This document shows positions 27,303 to 36,309 of a stretch of 64,000 nt of DNA, piece after piece. The DNA comes from Chromobacterium amazonense (GTDB taxonomy: Bacteria; Pseudomonadota; Gammaproteobacteria; Burkholderiales; Chromobacteriaceae): positions 124,001 to 188,000 of the forward strand of contig NZ_MKCR01000032.1 of NCBI RefSeq assembly GCF_001855565.1, written 5' to 3'. The notes under the pieces are model-generated. The model had not been told where the DNA came from. It did not search any database and saw only the letters and a list, made by a program, of their open reading frames with translations. A program made the position numbers and the translations under genes. Numbering within the stretch: the stretch's first letter is position 1; each line of letters begins with the position of its first letter.

Positions 27303-27418
27303 ACTAACGTCAACCTGTACTTTCAGCATGTTTCGTCGCGCGATGGCGGCCGCCGCGCATTGCGCCTATGTTGTAAAGATCGAACGCATGGATGGGTGGA
27401 ACGGCGGGAAGGAGCATC

Positions 27419-28210
27419 ATGAAGTCTTGGTTGCCGCATATCTTGGCTGTGGTTCTGCTGCTATTGCCGCCGGCCGCCAGGGCGGATCAGTTGGCGCAGG
27501 TTCAACGCAAAGGCGTGTTGGAGATCGGCCTGGAGGGGACATTTCCGCCTTATAGTTTTCGTGCTGCTCCCGGAGCCGAGCTGCAGGGTTTCGAAGTGGA
27601 TTTCGGCCGCGAGCTGGCGAAGCAACTCGGCGTCCAGGCGCATTTCCATACCATTGCCTGGACCCATATGCTGAGCAGCCTGTCCGCCCGCGGGGTGGAT
27701 GTGGTGATCAATCAGGTCGTGGCGACCACCGAGCGTCAGCGCCGCTTCGATTTCTCCATTCCCTATACCTATGGCGGCTTGCAGATGGTGGTGCGCAAGG
27801 CCGACGCGGCGCGTTTCCACAGCGCGGCGGATCTGGCTGGCGCGCACGTCGGCGTCGGGGCCGAGACCAACTATGAACAGTGGCTGCGCGCCAATGCGCC
27901 GCAGGCGCATGTCCATCTGTACCACGACGATTTAACCAAATACGATGGCTTGCGCCGAGGCGAGGTGGATGCCATCGTGATCAATCGGCTGGCGGCGCTG
28001 AATCTGATGCTGAAGACGCGGGGCGATTTGGTGGCTGCGGGACGGACGCTGGCGCGAGAGGATGCCTGTGTGGTGATACGCAAGGATAATCCGCAGCTGC
28101 TGATGCGGGTCAATCGCGCCATTGGGCATTTGCAGCGCGACGGCACCTTGCTGGCGCTGTCTCGCAAGTGGTTCATGGCCGATATCGTCAGCCGGCCGGA
28201 TCAGCCATAG
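27419..28210 (+). CDS. Amino-acid ABC transporter periplasmic binding protein, cystine-type
   Basis: A 263-residue family 3 solute-binding protein. The signal peptide (residues ~1-22) ends PPAARA, followed by DQLAQVQRKGVLEIGLEGTFPPYSF, GFEVDFGRELAKQLGV, VDVVINQVVATTERQRRFDFS and GAHVGVGAETNYEQWLR. These match the FliY/TcyJ cystine-binding group best. The permease and ATPase genes are not adjacent, so it is an orphan binding protein or delivers to a system elsewhere. AAGGAG lies a few bases ahead of ATG 27419. The Fur box is 117 bases upstream; iron control of this gene is possible but less likely. Confidence 0.82.
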   Translation: MKSWLPHILAVVLLLLPPAARADQLAQVQRKGVLEIGLEGTFPPYSFRAAPGAELQGFEVDFGRELAKQLGVQAHFHTIAWTHMLSSLSARGVDVVINQVVATTERQRRFDFSIPYTYGGLQMVVRKADAARFHSAADLAGAHVGVGAETNYEQWLRANAPQAHVHLYHDDLTKYDGLRRGEVDAIVINRLAALNLMLKTRGDLVAAGRTLAREDACVVIRKDNPQLLMRVNRAIGHLQRDGTLLALSRKWFMADIVSRPDQP

Positions 28211-28344
28211 ACGTCCACTTGGCTGACCATGCCGGCTCGGCCGTCGTCCTTCAGATAAACGCCGGCGCTTTTCATCTGCGCGGCGGGAGTGATGCTGGCG
28301 CATGGAGAGCGCATTGCCTGCCGTCTCAGGCGGTGTTTGCGAGC

Positions 28345-30027
28345 TTATAGATCCTTGCCGGAGCGCCAGATCGACCACACCAGCCACACGCTGTTGAGCA
28401 GCGCCAGCATGAAGCCGAAGAAGCCGAAGAACGGCAGGCCGAACAGCTTGGGCCCGGCGTTCACCGTCATGACGATGGACGAGCCTATGATCAGGCAGCC
28501 GGTGACGATGCCCATGGTTAGCCGGTTGCTGCTGCGGTCCAGCTGTTTGCCGAAGCTGTCCAGCCGCTGCAGGTCCAGGTTGACGCGGAACTTGCCGTGG
28601 CGCATGTCGCGGCCCACCCGCACCAGATCGCGCGGCAAGCCGGTGATCATTTCCAGCCCCTCGGACAGCGATTGCCTGCCGCGTTTCAGCAGCGCCGCTG
28701 GATGATAGCGCGCGACGATCAGTTCCTTGACGAAGGGGGTGATGTGGGCCACCAGCTGGAAATCCGGGTTCAATTGCCGGCCCAGCCCCTCCAGCGTGAT
28801 CAAGGCCTTGAACAACATGGCCATGTCCGGCGGCAGCACGATGCCGTGGTTGCGGATCAGCGTCATGATGTCGCCGATCAGCTGGCTGATGTTCAGGCCC
28901 TTCAAGGGCACGTGTTCGTACTGAAACATGAACTCGCTGACTTCGTCGGCGAATTTCTGCATGTCCACCGGCGTATTGCCGGTCCATTCCACCAGCACGT
29001 CGATGATGCCGTGCTCGTTGTGTTCGGCCACGGCGGACAATAGATCGACGATTTCGTCGCGCCGCACATGGCTGATGCGGCCCACCATGCCGAAGTCGAT
29101 GAAGGCGATGCGGTGATCCGCCAGGAAGAACACATTGCCGGGGTGGGGGTCGGCATGGAAGAAACCATTGACCAAAATCATCTTCAGCACCGCATCGGCG
29201 CCGCGTTGCGCCAGCAGCACCGCGTCCAGACCGCTGCTTTCCAGGCGGGTTAGGTCGCTGGCGGGAATGCCGTCGACGTAGCTTTGCACATTGACCGCCG
29301 CGTTGGTGTATTGCCAGTGCGCGCGAGGCACTTCCACCCACGGATCGTCGGCAAAGTCCTTGCCGAAGCGCTCCATATTCCGCGCTTCGATGGCGAGGTC
29401 CAGCTCGCGCCGCAGAGAGCGCGCGAACTGGGCGACGATGCCGGACGGCTGGTAGCGGCGCAGCTCGGGGAATTCCAGTTCCAGCAGGTGGGCCAGGTGG
29501 GCCAGGATGCGCAGATCGGCCTCCACTTTTTCCGCGATGCCGGGGCGGCGCAGCTTGACCGCCACCTCGCTGCCGTCATGAAGTCTGGCGCGGTGCACCT
29601 GGGCGATGGAGGCGGAGCCTATCGGCCGCATGTCGAATTCGGCGAACAGCGCCTCGGGCGAGTCTCCCAGCGCGTCACGCACCAGGCGCTCCACGGCGGC
29701 CGGCGGCAAGGGCGGCACGCGGTTTTGCAGCTTCTCGAATTCGTCTATCCAATCCGGCGGGAACACGTCCACCCGGGTGGACAGGATCTGGCCCAGCTTG
29801 ATGAAGGTGGGGCCCAGCTCTTCACAGGCCAGCCGCACCCGCACCGCCGTCGGCTGGCCGGATTCGCCGTCCGGCAGGCCCAGATTCAGCCACTCGCCGG
29901 CTTTTTCCATGGCGCGCGGCAGTTTCAGCCGCTGCGCGAACTCTCCCAGTCCATGACGGATCAAAATTCCGCTGATTTCTCTTAGTCGCGGTAAGTCCCG
30001 CATTGCAATCAAGGTTTCCCGAATCAT
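28345..30027 (-). CDS. ABC1/UbiB family atypical kinase-like protein
   Basis: A 560-residue UbiB/AarF family protein. Signature features: the KxGQ motif in GPTFIKLGQILSTR, the Ala-rich nucleotide loop and lysine (GSASIAQVHRARL, AVKLRRPG), the catalytic-like HADPHPGNVFF and metal-binding FIDFGMVGR. Two C-terminal membrane helices (~505-555) anchor it. UbiB proteins support ubiquinone synthesis, probably as ATPases that help extract lipid intermediates. No ubi genes lie nearby, so this may be a UbiB paralogue rather than the ubiEJB-operon copy. It is divergent from the NlpC/P60 gene. Confidence 0.85.
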   Translation of the reverse strand: MIRETLIAMRDLPRLREISGILIRHGLGEFAQRLKLPRAMEKAGEWLNLGLPDGESGQPTAVRVRLACEELGPTFIKLGQILSTRVDVFPPDWIDEFEKLQNRVPPLPPAAVERLVRDALGDSPEALFAEFDMRPIGSASIAQVHRARLHDGSEVAVKLRRPGIAEKVEADLRILAHLAHLLELEFPELRRYQPSGIVAQFARSLRRELDLAIEARNMERFGKDFADDPWVEVPRAHWQYTNAAVNVQSYVDGIPASDLTRLESSGLDAVLLAQRGADAVLKMILVNGFFHADPHPGNVFFLADHRIAFIDFGMVGRISHVRRDEIVDLLSAVAEHNEHGIIDVLVEWTGNTPVDMQKFADEVSEFMFQYEHVPLKGLNISQLIGDIMTLIRNHGIVLPPDMAMLFKALITLEGLGRQLNPDFQLVAHITPFVKELIVARYHPAALLKRGRQSLSEGLEMITGLPRDLVRVGRDMRHGKFRVNLDLQRLDSFGKQLDRSSNRLTMGIVTGCLIIGSSIVMTVNAGPKLFGLPFFGFFGFMLALLNSVWLVWSIWRSGKDL

Positions 30028-30087
30028 GTGCTTTTCGCCGCTCCGCTTGGCTTTACACTACCGGTCCCGTCCGATAGAGTGCGGCCT

Positions 30088-30819
30088 ATGAAATTGCAAC
30101 TCCGCTTATCAGCGCTGGCGCTGGCGGGCTTTATGGTTTTCGCCCAGGCTGCGCCAGACAAGGCCGCGCCGGACAAGCCCCCGGTCGATGGCAAAACGGC
30201 AGCCGACAGCTCGGCGGCCGACAAACCGGACGATCCCATCTCCAAGTACGCCGCTCCGCAAGAGGATGCGGTGGGTGATCTGCTTTTGCAAGCGATGAGT
30301 CTCCTGGGCGTGGCCTACCGCTTCGGCGGCAATACGCCGGATGACGGCCTGGACTGCAGCGGCTTCATCCGCTACGTGTTCCAGAAATCGCTGCGCGTCA
30401 ACCTGCCGCGCACCGCCGCCGAAATGGCCAAAGTGGGCAAGTCCGTCGGCCGCGGCGAACTGGTGCCAGGGGATCTGGTGTTCTTCAACACCCGGGGCTT
30501 CAATTATTCCCATGTCGGCATCTACATGGGCAACAACAAATTCATCCATGCGCCGCGCACCGGCAAGAACATTGAAGTGGCCAATTTGTCACAGAGTTAC
30601 TGGAGCGCGCGCTACAATGGAGCGCGCCGGGTCAATCGTAGCACCGCCTACCAGGCGGCCGATACCTCTGATGACGTCAGCGTGAAGGGCGGCGCCAAGA
30701 AAGCCGAGACGCAAGTCAAATGCCGCAAGGGCAAGAAATGCAAGGCGGCGGCCGAGCCGGCGCGCGGCAAAAAGGCGGCCAAGGCCTCGCATGCCGCCAA
30801 GAAGAAGCACAAGCGCTGA
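30088..30819 (+). CDS. NlpC/P60 family cell-wall peptidase, exported
   Basis: A 243-residue secreted endopeptidase. The signal peptide (residues 1-~21, ending FAQA) is followed by a low-complexity linker and the NlpC/P60 domain (~60-200). The catalytic residues are C90 in GLDCSGFIRY, H142 in SHVGIYMG and H154 in KFIHAPRTG. The C-terminal ~40 residues are very Lys/Ala-rich and may bind teichoic-like or peptidoglycan surfaces. It should cleave peptidoglycan stem peptides (D-Glu-mDAP type bond). ATG 30088 is chosen for the signal peptide; its ribosome site is poor. Confidence 0.88.
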   Translation: MKLQLRLSALALAGFMVFAQAAPDKAAPDKPPVDGKTAADSSAADKPDDPISKYAAPQEDAVGDLLLQAMSLLGVAYRFGGNTPDDGLDCSGFIRYVFQKSLRVNLPRTAAEMAKVGKSVGRGELVPGDLVFFNTRGFNYSHVGIYMGNNKFIHAPRTGKNIEVANLSQSYWSARYNGARRVNRSTAYQAADTSDDVSVKGGAKKAETQVKCRKGKKCKAAAEPARGKKAAKASHAAKKKHKR

Positions 30820-30836
30820 ACCCAAGGGTCTAGCCT

Positions 30837-30866
30837 GATGCCCGCAGCTTGCGGGCATCTTGTTTT
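30837..30866 (+). terminator. Rho-independent terminator after the NlpC/P60 gene
   Basis: A perfect 10-bp stem GATGCCCGCA/TGCGGGCATC with loop GCT, followed by TTGTTTT. It separates the peptidase from the downstream lol operon. Confidence 0.88.
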
Positions 30867-30877
30867 CAGGAACGAAA

Positions 30878-31108
30878 ATGACTTTGAAGATTGAAATACC
30901 GGTCTGGAAGGATCCGGAAGGCAATGTGGTGGCCTGCGTAGAGAAGCTGAAAGTGATGCGCGAGAATCTGGAAGAGATCGCCCAGCTGGCGCAGGACGCT
31001 TTCGAGGATGCCGTGCTGATGGGCTGCGACGAGCGGCAAGTGCGCGACTTCCTGGTGGCGATGATGCAGAGCCTCGACAACCCCTACCGTTCCGAGCGAG
31101 ACGCCTGA
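30878..31108 (+). CDS. Small conserved hypothetical protein upstream of lolC
   Basis: A 76-residue acidic, probably helical soluble protein: MTLKIEIPVWKDPEGNVVACVEKLK, then MRENLEEIAQLAQDAFEDAVLMGCDERQ. No signal peptide or membrane segment. I do not recognise the family. AGGA precedes the ATG at 30878. Its stop is two bases before the lolC start codon, so it is translated from the same transcript and is real with fair confidence, but a role in lipoprotein transport is only suggested by position. Confidence 0.7.
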   Translation: MTLKIEIPVWKDPEGNVVACVEKLKVMRENLEEIAQLAQDAFEDAVLMGCDERQVRDFLVAMMQSLDNPYRSERDA

Positions 31109-31110
31109 CG

Positions 31111-32349
31111 ATGCCATTTGAAGCCTTTATCGGGCTGCGCTATTTGCGCGCCAAGCGCCGCAATGGGTTTATTTCCTTTATTTCTCTGATTTCCATCGTC
31201 GGCATCGCGCTGGGCGTGGCCGCGCTGATCATCGTGCTGTCGGTGATGAACGGTTTCCAGAAGGAAATCCGCGGCCGCATCCTCAGCGTAGCCTCCCACC
31301 TGGAAGTCAGCGGCTATGACGGCCGGCTGCCCAACTGGCAAGGCGCGCGCGATATGCTGGTCAAGCAGCCTCACGTGGTGGCCGCGGCGCCCTTTGTCAG
31401 CAGCCAGGGCTTGTTCGTCGCCTATGGCAATGTGCGCGGCGGCTTGGTGCGCGGCGTGGAGCCCAAGCTGGAAAATCAGGTGGTGGACGTGGGCCGCCAC
31501 ATGGTGGCCGGCAAGCTGGACAATCTGCAGCCGGGCAGCTTCGGCATGGCCTTGGGCGTGGAGCTGGCGCGCCAGCTGGGCGTGGGCGTCGGCGACAAGG
31601 TGACGCTGATGACGCCGCAGGGCAATATCACGCCGGCCGGCATGATTCCGCGCTCCAAGCAGTTCACCGTGGTGGGCATTTTCAAGGTGGACATGTTCGA
31701 GTTCGACTCCTCGCTGGCCATGGTCAACCTGCGCGATGCCCAAGTGCTGGAACGCATGGGCGATACGGTCAGCGGCGTGCGGCTGAAGCTGGACGACCCG
31801 CTCTTGGCGCCGCAATTGAAGGAAAGCCTGCGCCCGCAGCTGCCGCAGCTGATGGTGACGGACTGGACCGATACCAATGCCAATTACTTCCGCGCGGTGC
31901 AGATCGAGAAGCGGATGATGACCATCATCCTGACGCTGATCGTGGCGGTGGCGGCCTTCAATCTGGTGTCCACGCTGGTGATGGTGGTGACCGACAAGCA
32001 GGCCGACATCGCGATCTTGCGCACGCTGGGCGCGTCGCCGGGCAGCATCATGAAAATCTTCATGATCCAGGGCGCGGTGGCCGGCGTGCTGGGCACGCTG
32101 GCGGGCGCCATCAGCGGCGTGGCCATCGCGCTGAATCTGGATGTTATCGTGCCGGTGATCGAACGCATCATCGGCGCCAAAATCCTGTCCAGCGACGTCT
32201 ACATGATCGACTACTTGCCGTCCGACGTGCAGTGGGGCGACGTGTCCACCATCACCATCATTTCCCTGCTGCTGGCGCTGTTCGCCACGCTGTACCCCAG
32301 CTGGCGCGCGGCGCGCACGCAACCGGCGGAGGCGCTGCGCTATGAGTAA
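31111..32349 (+). CDS. lolC: Lipoprotein-releasing system permease, LolC/LolF-type
   Basis: A 412-residue MacB-like ABC permease: an N-terminal membrane helix ([27 protein letters not shown]), a ~220-residue periplasmic domain, then three membrane helices, with [21 protein letters not shown] at the coupling region. It extracts lipoproteins from the inner membrane and hands them to LolA. Only one permease gene accompanies lolD here, not the lolC/lolE pair, so it may be the hybrid LolF form acting as a homodimer. It overlaps lolD by 8 bases. Confidence 0.92.
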   Translation: MPFEAFIGLRYLRAKRRNGFISFISLISIVGIALGVAALIIVLSVMNGFQKEIRGRILSVASHLEVSGYDGRLPNWQGARDMLVKQPHVVAAAPFVSSQGLFVAYGNVRGGLVRGVEPKLENQVVDVGRHMVAGKLDNLQPGSFGMALGVELARQLGVGVGDKVTLMTPQGNITPAGMIPRSKQFTVVGIFKVDMFEFDSSLAMVNLRDAQVLERMGDTVSGVRLKLDDPLLAPQLKESLRPQLPQLMVTDWTDTNANYFRAVQIEKRMMTIILTLIVAVAAFNLVSTLVMVVTDKQADIAILRTLGASPGSIMKIFMIQGAVAGVLGTLAGAISGVAIALNLDVIVPVIERIIGAKILSSDVYMIDYLPSDVQWGDVSTITIISLLLALFATLYPSWRAARTQPAEALRYE

Positions 32350-33034
32350 AGTATTGAGCTGCCGCCAGCTGGGCAAGCGCTACCAGGAAGGCAAGCTGGC
32401 GCTGGATGTGCTGTCCGGCATCGATCTGGACGTGGCCAAGGGCGAGCATCTGGCCATCGTCGGCGCGTCCGGCTCCGGCAAGAGCACGCTGCTGCATCTG
32501 CTGGGCGGTCTGGACACGCCCAGCCATGGCACGGTGGAGGTGCTGGGCAAGAACCTGGCTCAGCTGACCGAGGACGAGCGCGGCCGGCTGCGCAATGCGT
32601 CGCTGGGCTTCGTCTATCAATTCCATCACCTGCTGCCGGAATTTTCCGCGCTGGAAAACGTGATGATGCCGTTGTTGATCCGCCGGATGGATAAGGCCGA
32701 GGCGGCGCGCCGCGCGGCCGACATGCTGGAGAAAGTGGGCCTGGGCAAGCGCTTGGAGCACAAGCCGGGCGAGCTGTCCGGCGGCGAGCGGCAGCGGGCC
32801 GCCATCGCCCGCGCGCTGGTCACGCAGCCGGCCTGTCTGCTGGCCGACGAGCCGACCGGCAATCTGGACGCCAATACGGCGCGCCAGGTGTTCGAGCTGA
32901 TGCTGGAGTTGAACCGCACCTTGGGCACCAGTCTGATCATCGTCACCCATGATTTGGATCTGGCCGCTCGCACCCAGCGGGTGCTGCGATTGAACGAAGG
33001 CCGCCTGGCGCGGTCAGATGCGGTTTCCGCCTGA
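32342..33034 (+). CDS. lolD: Lipoprotein-releasing system ATP-binding protein LolD
   Basis: A 230-residue ABC ATPase. Walker [10 protein letters not shown] (41-49), Q-loop [19 protein letters not shown] (the [14 protein letters not shown] motif is diagnostic for LolD), signature LSGGERQR, Walker [12 protein letters not shown] and H-loop VTHD. It powers release of outer-membrane-directed lipoproteins with the permease encoded just upstream; the 8-base overlap implies coupled translation. Confidence 0.95.
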   Translation: MSKVLSCRQLGKRYQEGKLALDVLSGIDLDVAKGEHLAIVGASGSGKSTLLHLLGGLDTPSHGTVEVLGKNLAQLTEDERGRLRNASLGFVYQFHHLLPEFSALENVMMPLLIRRMDKAEAARRAADMLEKVGLGKRLEHKPGELSGGERQRAAIARALVTQPACLLADEPTGNLDANTARQVFELMLELNRTLGTSLIIVTHDLDLAARTQRVLRLNEGRLARSDAVSA

Positions 33035-33088
33035 TCGAGAACGGGCCGAGCGATCGGCCCGTTCACCGTTTTGACAAGGAGTCGGACT

Positions 33089-34378
33089 TTGCTGTTGTTC
33101 ATCCGCAAGGAAATGGATTTTTTCGCGCTGCTTGACGCGCTGCAAACCCCTAATGGCTTGATCGAGCTGGGCATAGGCGCGCTCTGCGTCTTGCTGGCTG
33201 TCGTCATCGCCCGCCGTCTTTACCGCCGCTGGTTCACCGACACGCCTGAGCGCTACGAGCAGTTCCTGCCGTATCTAGGCTTCCGGCTGGTGCTGCCGGT
33301 ATCCGCGCAGTTGCTGGTGATCGCGGCCAGCCTGGCCTGGGGCCGGCTGGAGCACGCGCCCATGCTGGTGCTGCATATCTTCAGCGCCATGCTGTTCTGG
33401 CTGGCGGTGATCCGGCTGTGCACGGCCGTGGTGCGGCAGGCGTTTCCGTCCAGCCGCTTCGAGCGGCATTCCGAGCACGTGCTGGCTACCGCGCTGTGGC
33501 TGGGTTTCGTCAGCTGGACCATAGGCTTCGACGTGGCGGTGACGGATTGGCTGGAGTCGATGACCTTCAGCATCGGCAAGACCAAGCTGGACATGCTGAC
33601 CATCATCAACGGCCTGCTGTGGGTGACGGTGATCGTGGTGGTGGCGTTGTGGGCCAGCCGCCTGATCGAAGCGCGCATCATGAAGCTCAAGCACCTCGAT
33701 TCCAATCTGCGCATCGTGTTCGCCAAACTGACGCGCATCATCCTGGTGGTGATCGCGGTGATGGTCGCCTTGCCGGTAGTGGGCATCGATCTGACCGTGC
33801 TGGCGGCGCTGGGCGGCGGCTTCACCATCGGCCTGGGTCTGAGCCTGCAGAACATCGCACGGAATTTCCTGTCCGGCTTCGTCATTCTGCTGGACCGCTC
33901 CATCCGCATCGGCGACCGCCTGATGGTGGGCGACCGGGTGGGCAACGTCACCCGCATGACTTCTCGCTATGTGGTGCTGCGCGGCGGCGATGGCAGCGAG
34001 GCGCTGATTCCGAACGACCTGCTGGTGTCCAATACGGTGGTCAATCAGTCGTACTCGGAAAAGAGCTTGTGGACCAGCGTGCCGGTGCAGGTGGCCTACG
34101 GCACCGATCTGGACCTGGCCATGTCCTTGCTCAAGCAGGCGGCGGTGCATCCGCGCGTGCAGACGCAGTCGGGGCCGAACGCCTTTGTCACCTTGTTCGC
34201 CGACAGCGGCATCAATATGGAGCTGGGCTTCTGGGTGCTGGATCCGGAAAACGGCTTCATGGGCCTGAAGTCGGACATCAATCTCGCCATCTGGCGCCTG
34301 TTCAAGCAGCACAACATCGAAATCCCCTTCCCGCAGCGGGAAGTGCGCATCGTCGGCGACAAGCCGGCGCAGGGCTGA
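33089..34378 (+). CDS. Mechanosensitive channel of the MscS family
   Basis: About 429 residues. Five hydrophobic segments lead into the MscS pore and beta domain: LAALGGGFTIGLGLSLQNIARNFLSGF (pore helix, then the conserved NIARNFLSG), ILLDRSIRIGDRLMVGDRVGNV and GSEALIPNDLLVSNTVVNQS. It opens on membrane tension to release solutes. The start is unusual: a good AAGGAG (33076-33081) has a TTG seven bases downstream at 33089, while the first ATG (33113) has AAGGAA only one base away. TTG is preferred here but not proven. It precedes a response regulator by 12 bases. Confidence 0.85.
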   Translation: MLLFIRKEMDFFALLDALQTPNGLIELGIGALCVLLAVVIARRLYRRWFTDTPERYEQFLPYLGFRLVLPVSAQLLVIAASLAWGRLEHAPMLVLHIFSAMLFWLAVIRLCTAVVRQAFPSSRFERHSEHVLATALWLGFVSWTIGFDVAVTDWLESMTFSIGKTKLDMLTIINGLLWVTVIVVVALWASRLIEARIMKLKHLDSNLRIVFAKLTRIILVVIAVMVALPVVGIDLTVLAALGGGFTIGLGLSLQNIARNFLSGFVILLDRSIRIGDRLMVGDRVGNVTRMTSRYVVLRGGDGSEALIPNDLLVSNTVVNQSYSEKSLWTSVPVQVAYGTDLDLAMSLLKQAAVHPRVQTQSGPNAFVTLFADSGINMELGFWVLDPENGFMGLKSDINLAIWRLFKQHNIEIPFPQREVRIVGDKPAQG

Positions 34379-34390
34379 GACGGAGACATC

Positions 34391-35011
34391 ATGAGCGCAA
34401 AGCGTCTGGCCATCATCGACGACGACGAGGCGGTGCGGCAGTCCCTGCTGTGGCTGCTGGACGGGCAGGGCTATCAGGTGGACGGCTTCGACAGCGGCGA
34501 GGCTTTCCTCGCCGCCGAAAACGGCTTCGAGTACAATGGCATTGTTTTGGACCTGCGCTTGTCCGGCATCAGCGGCATTGTTGTGCTGGAAAAGCTGGCT
34601 GCGTGGCCCTACTGTCCGCCAGTGATCATGTTGACGGCGCACGGAGACGTGCCGCACGCGGTGGCGGCCTTGAAGCTGGGCGCGCTGGATTTCATCGAGA
34701 AGCCGTTCGACGACGTTCACCTGTTGGAGCGCGCCGCCGCCGCGGTGGCGCTGGACGAGCAGAACCGCCAGCTGCATGGCTACCAATTGAAGGTGGCCGC
34801 GGCGCTGGCGCTGCTGACCGAGCGCGAGCGCGAAGTGATGCAGCTGATCCTGGCCGGCAAACTGAACAAGCAGATCGCCGAGGAGCTGTGCATCAGCATG
34901 AAGACGGTGGAGGTCCATCGTTCCCGGGTATTCGAAAAAATGGGCGTCAAATCCGCGGTGGAGCTGGCCGGCATGCTGGCGGCGCCCGGCGCGCAAGGAG
35001 GCAAGATCTAG
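34391..35011 (+). CDS. Two-component response regulator, FixJ/NarL type (orphan)
   Basis: A 206-residue response regulator. Receiver domain: acidic pair IIDDDE (9-13), phospho-acceptor D54 in IVLDLRLSG, MLTAHGD and the FIEKPF lysine. The C-terminal LuxR-type HTH is LTEREREVMQLILAGKLNKQIAEELCISMKTVEVHR (seen as LTEREREVMQ...SMKTVEVHRSRV). The FixJ/TtrR subgroup usually pairs with a PAS histidine kinase, but none is encoded nearby. GGAGA precedes ATG 34391. It sits between an MscS-like channel and nudB, with nudB starting on the very next base after its stop. Confidence 0.9.
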   Translation: MSAKRLAIIDDDEAVRQSLLWLLDGQGYQVDGFDSGEAFLAAENGFEYNGIVLDLRLSGISGIVVLEKLAAWPYCPPVIMLTAHGDVPHAVAALKLGALDFIEKPFDDVHLLERAAAAVALDEQNRQLHGYQLKVAAALALLTEREREVMQLILAGKLNKQIAEELCISMKTVEVHRSRVFEKMGVKSAVELAGMLAAPGAQGGKI

Positions 35012-35461
35012 ATGGGCAGCAAGCAGCCGGTTTCAGTGCTGGTGGTGATTCATAGCCGCGATGGCCAGGTTTTGCTGCTGGAGCGGGCGGACAAGCCCGG
35101 CTACTGGCAGTCGGTGACCGGCAGCCGCGAGGGCGACGAGGATCTGATCGACACCGCCCGCCGCGAGGTGGCGGAGGAAACCGGGCTGGACGCCTCGCGC
35201 TTCGCGCTCAGTGACTGGCGCATCGTCAACCGCTACGAAATCTACGATCACTGGCGCCACCGTTATCCGGAGGGCGTCACCCATAATGACGAGCATGTGT
35301 TTGGCCTGCTGCTGCCGGAGCCTTGCGAGGTGGCGCTGGCGCCGCGCGAGCATCTGGGTTACCGCTGGCTGCCGTGGGATGAAGCCGCCTCGCTGGCTTT
35401 TTCGCCATCCAATGCCGAGGCCTTGCGGCTGCTGCCGCAGAAACTCGGCCTCACGGCCTGA
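35012..35461 (+). CDS. nudB: Dihydroneopterin triphosphate diphosphatase
   Basis: A 149-residue Nudix hydrolase. The Nudix box spans residues 37-59, from GSREGDED to REVAEETGL, with the RE and EExGL catalytic elements intact. It matches NudB, which removes pyrophosphate from dihydroneopterin triphosphate in folate synthesis: SVLVVIHSRDGQVLLLERADKPGYWQSVTG is the NudB opening (FWQSVTGS in E. coli). The start codon directly abuts the preceding stop, so translation is coupled to the regulator gene. Confidence 0.92.
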   Translation: MGSKQPVSVLVVIHSRDGQVLLLERADKPGYWQSVTGSREGDEDLIDTARREVAEETGLDASRFALSDWRIVNRYEIYDHWRHRYPEGVTHNDEHVFGLLLPEPCEVALAPREHLGYRWLPWDEAASLAFSPSNAEALRLLPQKLGLTA

Positions 35462-35481
35462 GTGCGCAAGATACGCAGTGA

Positions 35482-35507
35482 AAACAAAGCCCGCTTCGGC
35501 GGGCTTT
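35482..35507. terminator. Terminator between nudB and the crystallin-like gene
   Basis: A 9-bp stem AAAGCCCGC/GCGGGCTTT capped by the stable TTCG tetraloop. On the minus strand it is followed by TGTTTTC, on the plus strand by GCCGCGTTTG, so it serves the convergent pair, better for the minus-strand gene. Confidence 0.8.
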
Positions 35508-35543
35508 GCCGCGTTTGTGTTTTCTCGTGTTGTGCGTCAACGT

Positions 35544-36155
35544 TTATTTGACGCTGTCCAGATAGAAGGTGATCCGAGTCTGGTCGTCCTTGCGGTAAGA
35601 CATATTGGCCGGAAAGGTTTCGTCGTAAGACGTGATGTGGATTTCGTGGCTATGCGGGTTCCATTGGAAGTAGACGGTGCCTAAGGCGATTGAGTTGTGG
35701 TGGCGGTCGAACACGAAAATGGCGCAGGTGATTTCATTGGAGTCGCCACTGGCGGGCAGGAAAGCATATTCATCCTGGCCGGAGAGCACTTCCACCTCTC
35801 CAATGGCCGCGGCCTTGAACTCCATCCTGTAATCGCCCGGCTCGCCGCCGGTCTTGTCGTGCAGCTTGATTCCCACGGCGAAGCGGGTGTCCAGCGCCAG
35901 CACCTGGAATTTGGACAGGCCGCTGATCTGCGCATCTATATTTTGATGCCGGCCCGGTTGGTATTCATGAGTCAGGCCGCTGCCGTTGATGTGCTGGTAG
36001 CAGCGCACTTTGGCGGTTTCTCCGACTTCCACCGATTTGTATTTGTCATTGAGTTCGCCATGCAGGGTAACATCGTCACCCACCTTGTAGTACGTGGGCT
36101 CGCCTTGCAGATCGTTGGTGCGGAAGAAAGCGATTTGGTCCGGTAACAGCGCCAT
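35544..36155 (-). CDS. Beta/gamma-crystallin-like protein
   Basis: A 203-residue protein without a signal peptide. The first ~85 residues read as two Greek-key motifs: IAFFRTNDLQGEPTYYKVGD with LNDKYKSVEVGETAKV, then VRCYQHINGSGLTHEYQPGR with GLSKFQVLAL. This is the aromatic/Gly spacing of beta/gamma-crystallins. NDKYKS approximates the N/D-N/D-x-x-S/T-S calcium site; the second motif lacks it. The C-terminal ~110 residues are beta-rich and unrecognised (MEFKAAAIGEVEVLSGQDEYAF). The family call is by eye and needs a profile search. It is a single-gene unit. Confidence 0.5.
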   Translation of the reverse strand: MALLPDQIAFFRTNDLQGEPTYYKVGDDVTLHGELNDKYKSVEVGETAKVRCYQHINGSGLTHEYQPGRHQNIDAQISGLSKFQVLALDTRFAVGIKLHDKTGGEPGDYRMEFKAAAIGEVEVLSGQDEYAFLPASGDSNEITCAIFVFDRHHNSIALGTVYFQWNPHSHEIHITSYDETFPANMSYRKDDQTRITFYLDSVK

Positions 36156-36309
36156 GCCGTGCTCCTTGATCGAAAGTGTTGGGGAAAATCAGGGTTTGAC
36201 TGCAGCGCGCAGCATGCAGCCAGTCCATAGCAACGGCAACAGACCGAGTAGGCAGGGGTGATAAGCTTGAAATTCCCGCTTTTTATGCATGGTTTTTGAG
36301 CGCGGGACG

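Noticed and set aside
28201-28314. A 37-codon minus-strand frame (MRSPCASITPAAQMKS...) ending in KDDGRAGMVSQVDVYG
   Set aside because: It overlaps the end of the binding-protein gene and has no clear ribosome site. The ending looks protein-like, so it may be a gene remnant, but I recognise no family.
27932-29341. A 469-codon minus-strand frame rich in Arg and His
   Set aside because: It is out-of-frame reading of the UbiB-family gene and the binding-protein gene.
33418-35055. A 545-codon plus-strand frame across the MscS-like and regulator genes
   Set aside because: It is an out-of-frame shadow: Arg/Gly-rich, no domains, and it crosses three well-supported genes.
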